DNA of 64,000 nucleotides from Heterocephalus glaber (taxonomy: Eukaryota > Chordata > Mammalia > Rodentia > Bathyergidae), in contig NW_004624730.1 in NCBI RefSeq assembly GCF_000247695.1, forward strand, positions 26,267,051-26,331,050, written 5' to 3'. The position numbers were made by a program, and so were the translations under genes. Under the pieces are notes generated by a model. That model did no database searches. It had not been told where the DNA came from and saw only the letters and a list, made by a program, of their open reading frames with translations. Positions 55,039 to 64,000 of the stretch are shown piece after piece (within the stretch, counting starts at the first letter, position 1; the number at the start of each line of letters is the position of its first letter).

Positions 55039-55192
55039 CTAAAAATAAAATGTCATAAAGATAAATACAGTAAGTCCTTTCTGTTTTCACAAGCAGAACC
55101 AGAAAAAAACACTGATCTTAGGATAAATGTACAGATTACAGGTATATTTAAAAATTCCTCATAGTTTTAAATAGAAAGAAATGGTACAATAC

Positions 55193-55267
55193 CTCAGCTG
55201 GTTCCATTTCCTGAGTTTTATCATCTTCTTTTAAATCTTCAAACAATCTGTCAAATTCTGTTTTAAG
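55193..55267 (-). CDS. HLTF: HLTF exon 4 of 16
   Basis: A 25-codon exon encoding LKTEFDRLFEDLKEDDKTQE followed by MEPAE, the acidic segment just before the ATPase core. The acceptor is TTGTAG ending at 55268 and the donor GTATTG starts at 55192. It is phase 0 at both ends, so skipping it would keep the frame. Confidence 0.95.
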
Positions 55268-55474
55268 CTACAATAGACAGCAACAACAAAAATTAAGAAA
55301 ATCAACTAAAGAAATAATTGCAATTAATTCAGAGATTTCAAATCATCCAGCTAAAAGAAACAAAAGCCAAAAAGTATATAAATTGACTCTGAGATTTACA
55401 CTGCTCATTGAAGATAGAATGAACAGGTGGTTTTGTTACCAAAGGTAACTGTATTATATCTGGAAAAAAACAGA

Positions 55475-55566
55475 AAAGAGAGTTACAAGGGATATATGCT
55501 TGACTAGCATGTACTGTACAAGGTCCTGCATTGGATCCCTACCCCTGAATTGAAAAAAAAAAAAAG
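55475..55566 (+). mobile_element. Degenerate ID-like SINE
   Basis: GACTAGCATGTACTGTACAA, then GGTCCTGCATTGGATCCCTA and an A tail keep the outline of the B-box half. Confidence 0.5.
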
Positions 55567-55569
55567 AGA

Positions 55570-56350
55570 GGGAGAAAGAGAGTTATAAGTTGTGGTTTCA
55601 GTCCAAGTTCTGTCACAAAAAAGCCTATGTATGTTTCAGCAAGGTACTTAACCTTTTCAGACTTGTACAGTATCTTATTCCTGTAAAATGAAAGGAATTG
55701 ACTAAACTTAGTTATCAAGATTCTTCCTGCTATTACAATTCCATTTTTTTCAGTTGTATTCAAAATATTTTGGCAGTCCTAAAAGCTATACATGACTCTT
55801 TTTCAAGTCAATGACATTTTTTTATTGTGATAAGGAACCTGCTATGTGCTACGAAATATTAGGATTTCATTATTATGCTAATTTAGCTGGCCATCTAACT
55901 TAATCTAGTCCAATTTTATAGCACCACATACTATGTGTTATAATTACTTTTGCAAAATAAGACAGCCTAGAAAAATATAAGGGCAGGTTTAAAAGAAGTT
56001 AGCAGAGGTTGCCTGGGGTTTGGCCCCCAGATACAAGCTCAAGCCTATCTTAACAACCAGGGAAAACATGGTAACCACAATTAGAAGACAAAAATATAAC
56101 ACTGGTGGACAGAAACATCAAAAAAGTTTTTATGTTTTTTTAAACTGATAGGCATTATCATATATATGTTCTTTCAAACTAACTCTGTGTAACAGGATCC
56201 TAGATTACAAATTAGACAAAGTGAGAACTAGTGTAATGCCAAAGATTTGGAGTTAATTTTTTAGCATTGCATTTGCAACCTTATAAAAGGAGAAGTAAGT
56301 TTTCAAAATTATATTTGAACATTTTTTAAATTTTAAATACAAAAATATCC
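55570..56350. other. HLTF intron, nothing recognisable
   Basis: Unique AT-rich intron. Confidence 0.4.
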
Positions 56351-56357
56351 CACACAC

Positions 56358-56480
56358 AGCCAGGTGTGGTGGCACACTCCTATAATCTCAGCACTTAGGA
56401 GGCTGAGGGAAGAAGATCATGGCAAGTTCAAGGCCAGCCTACACTACAAAGTGAGACTCTGTCTCAAAAAAACAAAAACA
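56358..56480 (+). mobile_element. B1 SINE
   Basis: GCCAGGTGTGGTGGCACACT, CAAGGCCAGCCTACACTACA and GTGAGACTCTGTCTCAAAAA. Confidence 0.92.
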
Positions 56481-57054
56481 AAACAATCCCACACATATCC
56501 AGCTGTGAGCATGTCCTTTGCTGTAATATATGAATGCGTTTGTATAGGTATACAGCAAGTCTTCCTTATCACAAATCTAACCAGCCACAGATTAAAAATG
56601 TAGTGAGCCTATGATCATGTGTGTACTGAATATATGCATTCTTCTTAAACTGATATTATTCTCTAAACAACATAGTATAGCAACTATTATATAACATTTA
56701 CATTATATTAGGTCTTATAAGTAATCTAGAAATGATTTAAGATATACAGAAAGATGCACAAACATATACAAATACCATGTCATTTTATATAAGATACTTG
56801 GAGATCCTGAATAATCAATTTCTGGTGATACTGAAGTATAACTATATTCCTTACCATTGCTTTTCAGATAATGTTTGAAAATAAATATATATATTTTTAT
56901 ATATGCTATTTATTATACAACAGGTTTCATTATAAGTTTAACAATATATCTGATGATCATTGATACTAGTATATATTTATTCTACTCCTTTAAATACCAA
57001 CTATCAACATTTTAAACTTACTTTTAGATTAGAGTACAAAATAAAAAAGCACAC

Positions 57055-57152
57055 CTGCTCAGTTGTCATCTGTACTGCAGCATGAATTGGCATACTATAA
57101 CTTGGTCCAGCTCTTCCAGAGCCCCAACCACTTTCAAAACTGAATCCTAAAG
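57055..57152 (-). CDS. HLTF: HLTF exon 3 of 16
   Basis: It encodes TLGFSFESGWGSGRAGPSYS and then MPIHAAVQMTTEQ, the linker between HIRAN and the ATPase domain. The acceptor is TTACAG ending at 57153 and the donor GTGTGC starts at 57054. Phase 1 is taken from the previous exon and the exon ends in phase 0. All residues align with the mammalian protein with conservative changes only. Confidence 0.96.
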
Positions 57153-57251
57153 CTGTAATTTACAGACAAAAAGAATAAAATCACCAAACAAAAACAGAAA
57201 TAAATAGCTTTATAAATTTATAAGACAAACTGCATGAAAAATTCCCATTGG

Positions 57252-57425
57252 CAACCAGGCATGGTGGCACATGCCTATAACTCTAGCACACTGGGAAGCT
57301 GAGGCAGACGGATCTCAAGTTCAAGCCCAGCCTGGGCATATCAATACAAAAAATTAAAAAGGGCTGAGAATGTAGCTCAGTTTGAAGGCTTTATGTTCAA
57401 TCCCCAGTACCACCCAAAGAAGAAA
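57252..57425 (+). mobile_element. B1-ID dimer SINE
   Basis: CAACCAGGCATGGTGGCACA, CTCAAGTTCAAGCCCAGCCT, then GGGCTGAGAATGTAGCTCAG and a B box GTTCAATCCCCAG. Confidence 0.9.
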
Positions 57426-57682
57426 AAAATTTCCCTTAAGGCTAGAGATGTAGATAGAACATTTGCCTAGCAATGTGAAACAAAAACAAAAAATTAAGGG
57501 AAGCATTCTATCACTGAGGTACATTTCTGGCCCTAAAACAAATTTTAAAGATAAATACTAATCCCTCAAGAAACACTATTAAAATATTACCACAGAATTT
57601 GAATAATCCCGCCAAAGAAATAATCCTTTTTCATTTTCTCTGGAGAGATTCTTTTTGTCTAGAATTTATCAAAAAGAATGTT

Positions 57683-57832
57683 TAGAGTCAGATGTGATGC
57701 ACGTCTGTAATCCCAGTACTTGGGAAGGTAAGGCAGGAAGATCCTAATTTTGAGTTCACCTGGGAAATTTCACAAGACTATCTCAAAAAACGGGGGCTAA
57801 GGGATATAGTTCAGTGCAAAAGCATTGAGGGA
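57683..57832 (+). mobile_element. B1-ID dimer SINE, interrupted by a younger SINE
   Basis: AGTCAGATGTGATGCACGTC, TAATCCCAGTACTTGGGAAG, then GGGGGCTAAGGGATATAGTT. The ID half is cut at AAAAGCATTGAGGGA by the next SINE. Confidence 0.8.
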
Positions 57833-57833
57833 G

Positions 57834-57918
57834 GGCCAGGGATTTAGCTCAGTGGTTCCGGCATCTGCCTCCCAAGTGCAAGGTCCTGAGTTCAATTCCC
57901 GGTACCAAAAAAAAAAGC
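57834..57918 (+). mobile_element. ID-like SINE nested in a B1-ID dimer
   Basis: GGCCAGGGATTTAGCTCAGT, GAGTTCAATTCCCGG, short A tail. Direct repeats AAAAGCATTGAGGGA on both sides. Confidence 0.93.
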
Positions 57919-58357
57919 ATTGAGGGAAATAAAGGGAGGGTATATGGGAACTTCTTGTGTATTTTTATGGGTGTGTGACTGTATAGTTAGTCATGCACTC
58001 CATATTGATGTTTCAATTACCTGTAATATATTAACCAAATATCCAACAGTGCCCCCATGAGACTATATGTTCAAGTGACCTCAAAGCCATTTTAGTTTGT
58101 ATAAGTATACCATTTGATGTTTGCACAATGACAAAAATCACCAAATGGCAAATTTCTTAAAAGTTGTCCCTGTTGTTAAGTGACTCATAACTACGTCAAA
58201 AGAAAACTTCAGAGATTTCTTCAAAAAGACTCCAAAAAAATCTTAATTTGGAGCCTTCAGCACAAAGCAGTTTGGCCACCCAAATTCAAAGATAAATGTT
58301 TTGCAATCCCTGCATCTTACAATATCAAAATAATATTAAATTAAAACCTAAACTTAC

Positions 58358-58491
58358 TTTTTGGTGCAGGACCCAATTTAAATCCATGTTTCTTCAACTG
58401 ATCTAAAACTGCTTTTTTATTTTCTTCTTTTCCCCAAAAAGTCATATGCAGAGGCATGGTAAAAGTATTATTTGCACCAAAAGGAACTACC
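58358..58491 (-). CDS. HLTF: HLTF exon 2 of 16 (end of HIRAN domain)
   Basis: It completes the split glycine and encodes VVPFGANNTFTMPLHMTFWG, followed by a lysine/glutamate-rich stretch and GFKLGPAPK, the C-terminal part of HIRAN. The acceptor is ATAATAG before 58491 and the donor GTAAGT is at 58357. It ends after one base of a codon. A 5'-truncated ID-like SINE lies about 40 bases upstream of the acceptor in transcript orientation, unusually close to a splice site. Confidence 0.96.
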
Positions 58492-58531
58492 CTATTATAT
58501 TTAAGAGAAAAGAAAATGGGAAATTAGAAGT

Positions 58532-58600
58532 TATTTTTTATCTCCTGCTGCGCAAGCGCAAGAACCCGAGTTCAATCCCCAGTACCAAAAAAAAAGAAAA
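58532..58600 (+). mobile_element. ID-like SINE, 5'-truncated
   Basis: It starts mid-element (CTCCTGCTGCGCAAGCGCAA), keeps the B box GAGTTCAATCCCCAG, and ends in A9 plus an A/G tail. Direct repeats AGAAGTTATTTTTTAT flank it. The A box is missing. Confidence 0.88.
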
Positions 58601-58821
58601 GAAGTTATTTTTTATTCTATTTAAGAATCTGTTAACTATGTCCCAAGTTGGTCTTTCAAATTTTGCATGGAAAGAAAATAAGAGATTAGCTGGGCAGACC
58701 TGAAAAACCAAAAAAAACCATGAAATAAAATCAGCCACAATAGAAGGACAAGGTGGTTTTGGGGATCAGAATGCCAAAAGAAAATGAAAGAATGGGATAA
58801 AGCTATTTTAAAATACAAGGA

Positions 58822-58968
58822 TAGGATCGGGATGTCTGTGTAATACCAGCACTCGGGAGGCTGAGGCAGGAAGTTTGAGGCCAGCCTGGACTACATAGTG
58901 AGTTCAAGCCCAGCCTGACTGAACTACAAAGCAAGACCCTATCTCAAAAAAAACCCCAAAAAATCCAC
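58822..58968 (+). mobile_element. B1 SINE with internal duplication
   Basis: CAGCACTCGGGAGGCTGAGG, TTTGAGGCCAGCCTGGACTA then a repeated block ending CCCAGCCTGACTGAACTACA, and GACCCTATCTCAAAAAAA. The second CAGCC-type block looks like an internal quasi-dimer; the same arrangement occurs at 63152. Confidence 0.85.
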
Positions 58969-59180
58969 AAGGATAGCTTACATGCAAAACTGTAAAATAA
59001 ACAAAACAGTAAATTTATTTGAATATAGCTCTGGCTAACAGAACCACTGAAAAGTAGCAACTCATTAACTGCTAGGAGGGTGAGAAATGAATTACAAGAA
59101 ATATTTCTAATCCAAGATACACTAAAAATTTATTCTCAACATTTGAAAAACATGATAAATTTTTTTAAAAGACAGTGCTG

Positions 59181-59262
59181 GGCCGGGGATTTAGCTTTGT
59201 GGTACCACTGCCTGGCTCGCAACCGCAGGGTCCGAGTTCAATCCCCAGTACCAAAAAAAAGG
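59181..59262 (+). mobile_element. ID-like SINE
   Basis: GGGCCGGGGATTTAGCTTTG, GAGTTCAATCCCCAG, A8 tail. Short imperfect repeats AGACAGTGCT/AGGCAGTGCC flank it. Confidence 0.9.
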
Positions 59263-59264
59263 CA

Positions 59265-59975
59265 GTGCCGAGCATTTATCTTCCAAACTCACCTGGGATT
59301 AGGATTAAGAATATCCTAAGCACTAGGTTTGGGGTATAAATATCCTAAATACTTAAATTGAGATCAGAAACACAAATGCCTATGAGAAAAGGTAATCAAG
59401 ATGAGAATGAGAGCTTTAAAAAATAAAAAACAAAGAGGTAGAAAAATGAGAGAGCACATGCCATAGCTAAAGGAACTTTTTCTCAGTTCTAGTCAATGGA
59501 TGTCACATGAAAATGAATGTCCAGCACTGCCAGATCTTCCATTAATCAAGAGAACTTTTAATATGTTTACATTTAGGAAAAATTAATATGTAAAATATCT
59601 AATTTAGATGTTGGAAATAAATGTCTAAAACACTGTAAGTAAAATTAAACATCTCCATCTAATCATATACTACCAGTTTATAACCTCTGATCTAAAACAA
59701 CCCTCAAATTTATGAATTGAAAGGTTGGGAAGATGGTACACACTTTGTAATATGTGAACCAAAGTCTATTTTCACCATGGTAATAATTCAATAGGCAAAT
59801 AAAGAGGACAGCTGTTTGATGGATGGGTAGAAGAGGCAGATAAGAGAACTGATGTGAACATATAACTAAAGATACAGTGATGAAAAGTGTTATACCCTTA
59901 GAAGCTCTAAGAAAAGGCCCTTACAATTTGAAAGATAACTACAACTCAGTTATTAAAATTAAACTCTCAAAGTAC
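59265..59975. other. HLTF intron, nothing recognisable
   Basis: Unique AT-rich intron up to exon 1 of the window. Confidence 0.4.
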
Positions 59976-59980
59976 ATTAC

Positions 59981-60147
59981 CCTTCCACTTGTGCCAATTT
60001 GTTGTCCATAATATAGGCCAAAGCAGCTGCAAGATCTTTCTTTAAATAGCCAACCTGATTTCCATTCACATTATTTACTTTAATCGCATTCTTATCATAA
60101 GTATTATTAGGCTCTCGCTGTAATGCAACCATTTCATTATTATTAAC
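59981..60147 (-). CDS. HLTF: HLTF exon 1 of 16 in window (HIRAN domain)
   Basis: This exon encodes a segment starting VNNNEMVALQ and containing NAIKVNNVNGNQVGYLKKDL, which belongs to the HIRAN domain that captures 3'-hydroxyl DNA ends. The acceptor is a TTTTTTTCAG tract at 60148-60157 and the donor is GTAATG at 59980. It begins in phase 0 and ends after two bases of a glycine codon, which the next exon completes. It probably corresponds to the third exon of the mammalian gene. The preceding exons are outside the window. Confidence 0.96.
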
Positions 60148-60454
60148 CTGAAAAAAATGAGCATTATATTATAAATATGACCAGATAGTGACAGTTTTTG
60201 ACCTTATTACACTTTATTGGGATTTCTATTCATTTTTTAATGATGCTGCTAAACACTGCACATCAGAAAAAATGTATTTGCTTGGACTCAAGCTAGCAAT
60301 TAAAGAACAAGTTTTCAAATAATTCTTCTACACTGTTTTCTAATTTATATTCATTGGGAGGTTAAGAAATCCTTCATATTTACACTACCTAAAATTTTCA
60401 ATACTGTAATTTCCGAAAAAGTATGCAGTCTATGCACTGCATACACTGAGTTTA

Positions 60455-60605
60455 TAAATCCTCATAACCCTATCAGTACTATCATTATTCCCACTTTACA
60501 TACAAAGAAACTAAAACACAGTAAAGTTAAGCAACTTGCTCAAGGTAACAAAGCTAATAAATAACAGAGCTAAGATTTGAACCAGGCAGGCTGGTTCCTG
60601 GGTCT
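60455..60605 (-). repeat. MIR SINE, antisense
   Basis: CTCATAACCCTATCAGTACT, CCCACTTTACATACAAAGAA then ACTAAAACACAG, and AACAGAGCTAAGATTTGAAC then CAGGCAGGCTGGTTCC. Confidence 0.85.
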
Positions 60606-60609
60606 GAAT

Positions 60610-61500
60610 TTTCTAGAATCTTAACAGGGAGAAAAAAAGCAGCAAGAACCTGGCATGAGAAAAACACATCTAGCCTTCAACTCATGCCACTCTCTTTATT
60701 TCACTTGATTACAAACCATGCAAGGGTAACATAGAAAATAACAGAATAAGGACTTCCGAAAAATCTCTCCTCCATAAAATAACAGAAAAACTTTGAGAAT
60801 CAACTTTTTCAGAACTCTAGAGATCAAAAGCTGGCAGAAATCTGAGTGCTTACTCAAGAAAAATGGCTGAATACCAGTGCCCTAGCCCCAACCCAAGCTC
60901 TCTAGCTCTCCAGTAACTTTTAACAATACTGTATCAGCCCAGTGGGATTCTTGAAGCAGCATGACAGTTATCAAAGGGAACAGAATGAAGTTACAGGTCT
61001 TTCAAAGATTCATTCCCTCAAAACTGTCATTATTTGAACTATCTGATGGTTTTGTAGAAGAACCCACTTGCAAGGCTGGTTGCATTCGACTTTTTAGCTT
61101 ACTTCAGAGGTAGATGAGAGAGCTCCCTTGAGCAAGTGTTCATCAAAAACAATTTTAAAGGCAAGTGTTTTAACTTCATTGCACTGGTACTGGACATGGA
61201 ACTATAAGATTTAATATTTTCTCTGCTGGATTTTGATCTTGCTTTGGTCCTATTCCTTTCTATCCCCCTATTCTTACCTTTTGAATTGAGCATGTTTATC
61301 TTCTGACATTGTATGTTGGAAGTGCTTATTTTCATTTTTACAGGGGCTCCCAGCTAAGAGTTTGCTTTAAATCACAGAGGAGAATTTGGACTTGGACTTT
61401 TTGGCAATGTTGAAACTGTTAGGACTTTGGCAACTTTTAGAGATGGAATAAATGCACTCTGCAAAAAGGAATGTATTAATCTCCTGGGGGCCAGGGGCAG
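60610..61500. other. HLTF 5' intron, nothing recognisable
   Basis: Unique sequence with no exon resembling the first HLTF exons (the FPRFEFQDV or DEEVDSVLFG blocks of the family were looked for and not found). Confidence 0.45.
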
Positions 61501-61504
61501 AATG

Positions 61505-61880
61505 TTATGGCTCTTATCTAGCTATCCCCTCAAAGTCTCATTCATTTACAGGTGGGGCTTTTGGGAGTGACTGGATCATGGGTGTGTTATACTGGATTAG
61601 TCCACTGACTGGTATAGCATAGTTCTAGGTAGGGTGATGGATTTACTGAAGAAGAAAGACCCAACAGGCTCGCAGCCTGGATGAAACAAAAGGGGAGGGA
61701 AGGAAGCCTCACTGACTCTTGACTGCCACATCATAAATTGTTTCTCCTTTGCCATGCTGCCCTGCCTAGGAACCAGCTGACCATTGACTAAAACCTCTAA
61801 AACTGAAACCTCTAAGACTCCTTTAACTTGAGGGAATCAGGTATTCTGTCTCAGAAGCAAGAAAGTAACTAAGACATCTT
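61505..61880 (+). repeat. MaLR-type solo LTR, copy 2
   Basis: Same block order as 34648-35035: GGTGGGGCTTTTGGGAGTGA, ATTGTTTCTCCTTTGCCATG, CTGCCCTGCCTAGGAACCAG, and AGAAAGTAACTAAGACA. About 370 bp with no internal region. Confidence 0.75.
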
Positions 61881-61884
61881 TAAA

Positions 61885-62135
61885 AATGAAGGAACTATTA
61901 AGACATTTCCAGAGGAAAAAACTCAGACTCAATCACTAGTACACTTAACCTGCAAGACCTACAAGATCTACAAGGAAGGAAGTTCTTCAGGGTAAAATCA
62001 TAAAATACTCGACTTAAACTTGAATTCATATGAAATTAACAGCACAGTTAAGGTAATTACTTGGGTAAATATAAGACAGTATAAATGTATTTTTGTTTGC
62101 AATTTTCCCCTACCTGATTTAAGAGAGTATGAAAC
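61885..62135. other. HLTF 5' intron, nothing recognisable
   Basis: Unique AT-rich sequence. Confidence 0.4.
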
Positions 62136-62139
62136 AGTG

Positions 62140-62322
62140 TAGTGGTACCTCAGTTCCTGAAAGCATTAATTTGCAAACAGTTTGGTTCACAAACAGAAGT
62201 GTTTGGCAAATTTTGCTTTTGTTTGCAAACTCTGCATCAGGTAACAAATACAACCACAGCCATCTTTCCCACACAAACACAATCATGGCCATCTTTTCCA
62301 AAACAGTAGAACAAATTAAGTT
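62140..62322 (+). mobile_element. Mariner-like MITE, copy 3, right end lost
   Basis: It starts TAGTGGTACCTCAGTTCCTG and matches copy 2 through CAAACAGTTTGGTTCACAAA, CAAACTCTGCATCAGGTAAC and CCATCTTTTCC to AATTAAGTTC. There the right terminal repeat is replaced by B1-ID sequence. Confidence 0.78.
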
Positions 62323-62445
62323 CAAGCCCAGAATGAGCAATTACCAAGACCTTATCACACAATAAAAAATTTTAAAAAGGGCTGGGGATGTAGCTCAGTG
62401 CAAAGGCCATAGGTTCAATCCCCACTTCCAAGGGGGAAAAAGTGT
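62318..62445 (+). mobile_element. B1-ID dimer SINE, 5' half replaced by a MITE
   Basis: It begins AAGTTCAAGCCCAGAATGAG, the middle of a B1, then ACCAAGACCTTATCACACAA, and GGGCTGGGGATGTAGCTCAG of the ID half with B box GGTTCAATCCCCAC. Confidence 0.8.
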
Positions 62446-62449
62446 ATTT

Positions 62450-62940
62450 TATCACCTATAAATCAATTTCAATAAAATTGAAAAAAACCTTAATTTCTAT
62501 TACAGTATTTTTTCAAGAGTGATCAACTCCAAAAATGTCCATCTGTAAGGAATTTAAATAGAGTTGTGCTTACATGAAAAATTATACGATTTCTCTAAGA
62601 GAAAAAAGTGATCACAAAAGGCATAATATGATCTCATTTTTATTAACACAATCCAATGTACATGCATATGATTACAGAAAAACGTATAGAAGATGTAAAC
62701 AGTTGTGGATGGTAGTCTTTAGAAAGATTTAATGCTTTTTAGATATTTCAAAATAATGAACATGTATTACTTATAAATTAGTTATAAAATAATGAACATG
62801 TAATACTTATAAACACATTTTTAAAAGTAAAAAACTAAGTAATGACTATTTTTAAACAGCATAGATTGTTATTACTTTACTAGTGTCGTAGAGATTATTT
62901 TAAGTTCAACACATAGTGATTGTTCTAAGATTAATAACAA
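62450..62940. other. HLTF 5' intron, nothing recognisable
   Basis: AT-rich. A 24-28 bp segment (ATAATGAACATGTATTACTT / ATAATGAACATGTAATACTT) is repeated in tandem near 62752-62812. Confidence 0.45.
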
Positions 62941-62946
62941 CCAATC

Positions 62947-63028
62947 TGGGCCAGGGATTTAGCTCAGTGGTTCCGCCACCTGCCCCACAAGCACAAAGAC
63001 CCGAGTTCAATCCCCGGTACCAAAAAAA
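62947..63028 (+). mobile_element. ID-like SINE
   Basis: GGGCCAGGGATTTAGCTCAG, GAGTTCAATCCCCGG, then an A-rich tail with CAA units. Direct repeats AATAACAACCA flank it. Confidence 0.93.
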
Positions 63029-63151
63029 CAACAAAACAAAACAAAAATAACAACCACAATCCAATACTTCACAAAAGTATATATGACTTAGGAAACAATT
63101 TAAGTTTTGGGGGAAAAACACAAATCTGAGTAAGAAAGCTCAAAAATGGAC

Positions 63152-63300
63152 ATGAGCCAGGAATGGTGGCACATGCCTGCAAGCCTAGTCCTCGGGAGGC
63201 TGAGGCAGGTGGAACACTGCAAGTTTGAGGCCAGCCTGGGCTACATAGTGAGTTCAAGGCCAGCATGAACTACATGACAAGACCCTGTCTCAAAGCACGC
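63152..63300 (+). mobile_element. B1 SINE with internal duplication
   Basis: AGCCAGGAATGGTGGCACAT, GAGGCCAGCCTGGGCTACAT, a second GGCCAGCATGAACTACATGA, and AGACCCTGTCTCAAA. It is followed by a (GCAC/ACAC) simple repeat (63296-63328). Confidence 0.92.
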
Positions 63301-63329
63301 ACGCATGCACGCACGCACACACACACGAA

Positions 63330-64000
63330 CAAAGAAATGGACATGAGAGCTAGAGAATATGGAAAAAAGAAATGTTTATTTTCTAAAAGAACTAGAAAAA
63401 AATTCATTTCACAAAGACTAAAGTAAAAAGAACACTAGGTGAACAAACCCTGTGAAAAATATGGTAAGAAAATTATGAAAAACAGAAAAGCAAAAAACAT
63501 GACAAAAAGGATTTCAGAGGCAGTAGGCAATATTAAGACGTAAGTATACCAGGTCTAAGAAACGAAGGAGAGACAGAGTAGGACTACAGCGTCCCTAAAG
63601 AAGAAAAAGAATATGAAGTTCCTGAAAAAAAACTATAATTATAGAAAATTGTCTGAAATAGAAACAAATTTATAAAACTAAGATACACCCTAATGAAATT
63701 CCTGGACCTTCAAAATAAGGAAAAATATTTTAGTTACTCAGGAAAAATAATTTTTAATTCATTTAAGTGGAAGAGAAAATCTTATTGGCATCAGAATTCT
63801 CACCAACATTTTACGTAACATTAGGATATGTACAGAAAATACAGGTCAAAGATGTTATACAGTGAACCTTTAAGTTAAGACCAGCCTGACATACAAACAA
63901 CTTGGGTTAATTGGGTTAATGGAAGAGTCATCTGTCTCTTGTTATCTATAGCGTGTACCCAGGTAAACATCCAGATCTCAGCAGTATTGACTTACAAGAA
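63330..64000. other. Window end, nothing recognisable
   Basis: AT-rich sequence, presumably HLTF 5' intron. No upstream exon seen. Confidence 0.4.

Larger units (their letters stand above)
16402..60147 (-). other. HLTF: HLTF gene body, partial (16 internal coding exons)
   Basis: HLTF is a nuclear SNF2-family DNA translocase and RING ubiquitin ligase. It binds 3' DNA ends through its HIRAN domain, remodels stalled replication forks and polyubiquitinates PCNA (family knowledge). Sixteen exons read on the minus strand from 60147 to 16402. All junctions are GT-AG, the phases chain without a break, and the joined product is about 608 codons closely matching the mammalian protein from about residue 77 to about 685 of roughly 1009. 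Order: HIRAN part, linker with an acidic/serine-rich and lysine-rich segment, Walker A segment GILADDMGL/GKT split across exons 5 and 6, motif Ia (ICPLSVLSNW), DEGH box, and motif III (LTG/TPIQN). Exons for the start codon lie past 64000. The RING finger and second helicase lobe are not found upstream of 16402 in plus coordinates. No stop or frameshift is visible, so the gene looks functional. Confidence 0.97.

Noticed and set aside
20131..63028. tRNA genes at the many GGATTTAGCTCAGTGG sites
   Set aside because: These are tRNA-derived SINEs: A and B boxes are present but there is no cloverleaf with a proper acceptor stem, and each has a poly(A) tail and usually direct repeats.
1..64000. CRISPR arrays, operons, prophage or bacterial defence systems
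   Set aside because: All repeats are eukaryotic retroelements or simple repeats, and the only live gene is a spliced vertebrate gene.

Overview
This window is a stretch of mammalian, almost certainly rodent, nuclear genome. It contains no bacterial, phage or CRISPR content. The rodent call rests on the repeats: many copies of a short tRNA-derived (ID-like) SINE with an internal RNA polymerase III box and a poly(A) tail, B1 monomers, composite B1+ID elements (B1-dID type) and a rodent L1 lineage. Composite B1+ID elements and near-consensus ID-like SINEs suggest a squirrel-related or castorimorph rodent such as beaver. That species-level guess is inference from remembered repeat families and is weak.

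The one functional gene I can support is HLTF (helicase-like transcription factor, a SNF2-family translocase and ubiquitin ligase), on the minus strand. Sixteen consecutive internal coding exons lie between 60147 and 16402. All have GT-AG junctions and all phases are compatible, giving about 608 codons with no disabling change. They run from the HIRAN domain, through the Walker A segment (split between two exons), motif Ia and the DEGH box, to the end of the first ATPase lobe. The first exons lie beyond position 64000. The RING finger and second ATPase lobe lie before position 1, or at least were not found between 1 and 16402.

Everything else is intronic or flanking repeat. From 1 to 2640 there are old MIR, MaLR-type LTR and GA-rich sequences. 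From about 2680 to 11775 there is a nearly full-length but decayed L1 on the plus strand. A processed HDAC1 copy (3247-5365, antisense), a hAT-like fragment, a 112-bp L1 tail, a mariner-like MITE and a B1 have landed in it. From 13.3 to 16.1 kb there are two MIRs, an L2 and an old unresolved repeat. From 19.2 to 31.2 kb there is a series of broken L1s with nested SINEs, a STYX retrocopy that looks chimeric, and an unexplained GC-richer segment. From 32.3 to 34 kb there is a cluster of B1-ID dimers with a long purine tract. From 41.6 to 51.7 kb there is a younger antisense L1 that has its 5' end but not its 3' end, a second plus-strand L1 5'UTR, a TET1 processed copy inserted antisense into that 5'UTR (46149-49639), and an L1 ORF2 tail. 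The rest is low-density intron with scattered SINEs.

I did not find an undescribed biological system. The most notable observations are structural. Two chromatin-regulator retrocopies (HDAC1 and TET1) are inserted in the same antisense orientation into the T-rich 5'UTRs of two sister L1s. One HLTF exon has a 9-nt tandem splice acceptor and is boxed in by L1 sequence. An L1 is truncated at the wrong end yet flanked by a target-site duplication. The STYX copy carries foreign GC-rich sequence, and a 178-codon nearly open frame remains unassigned.
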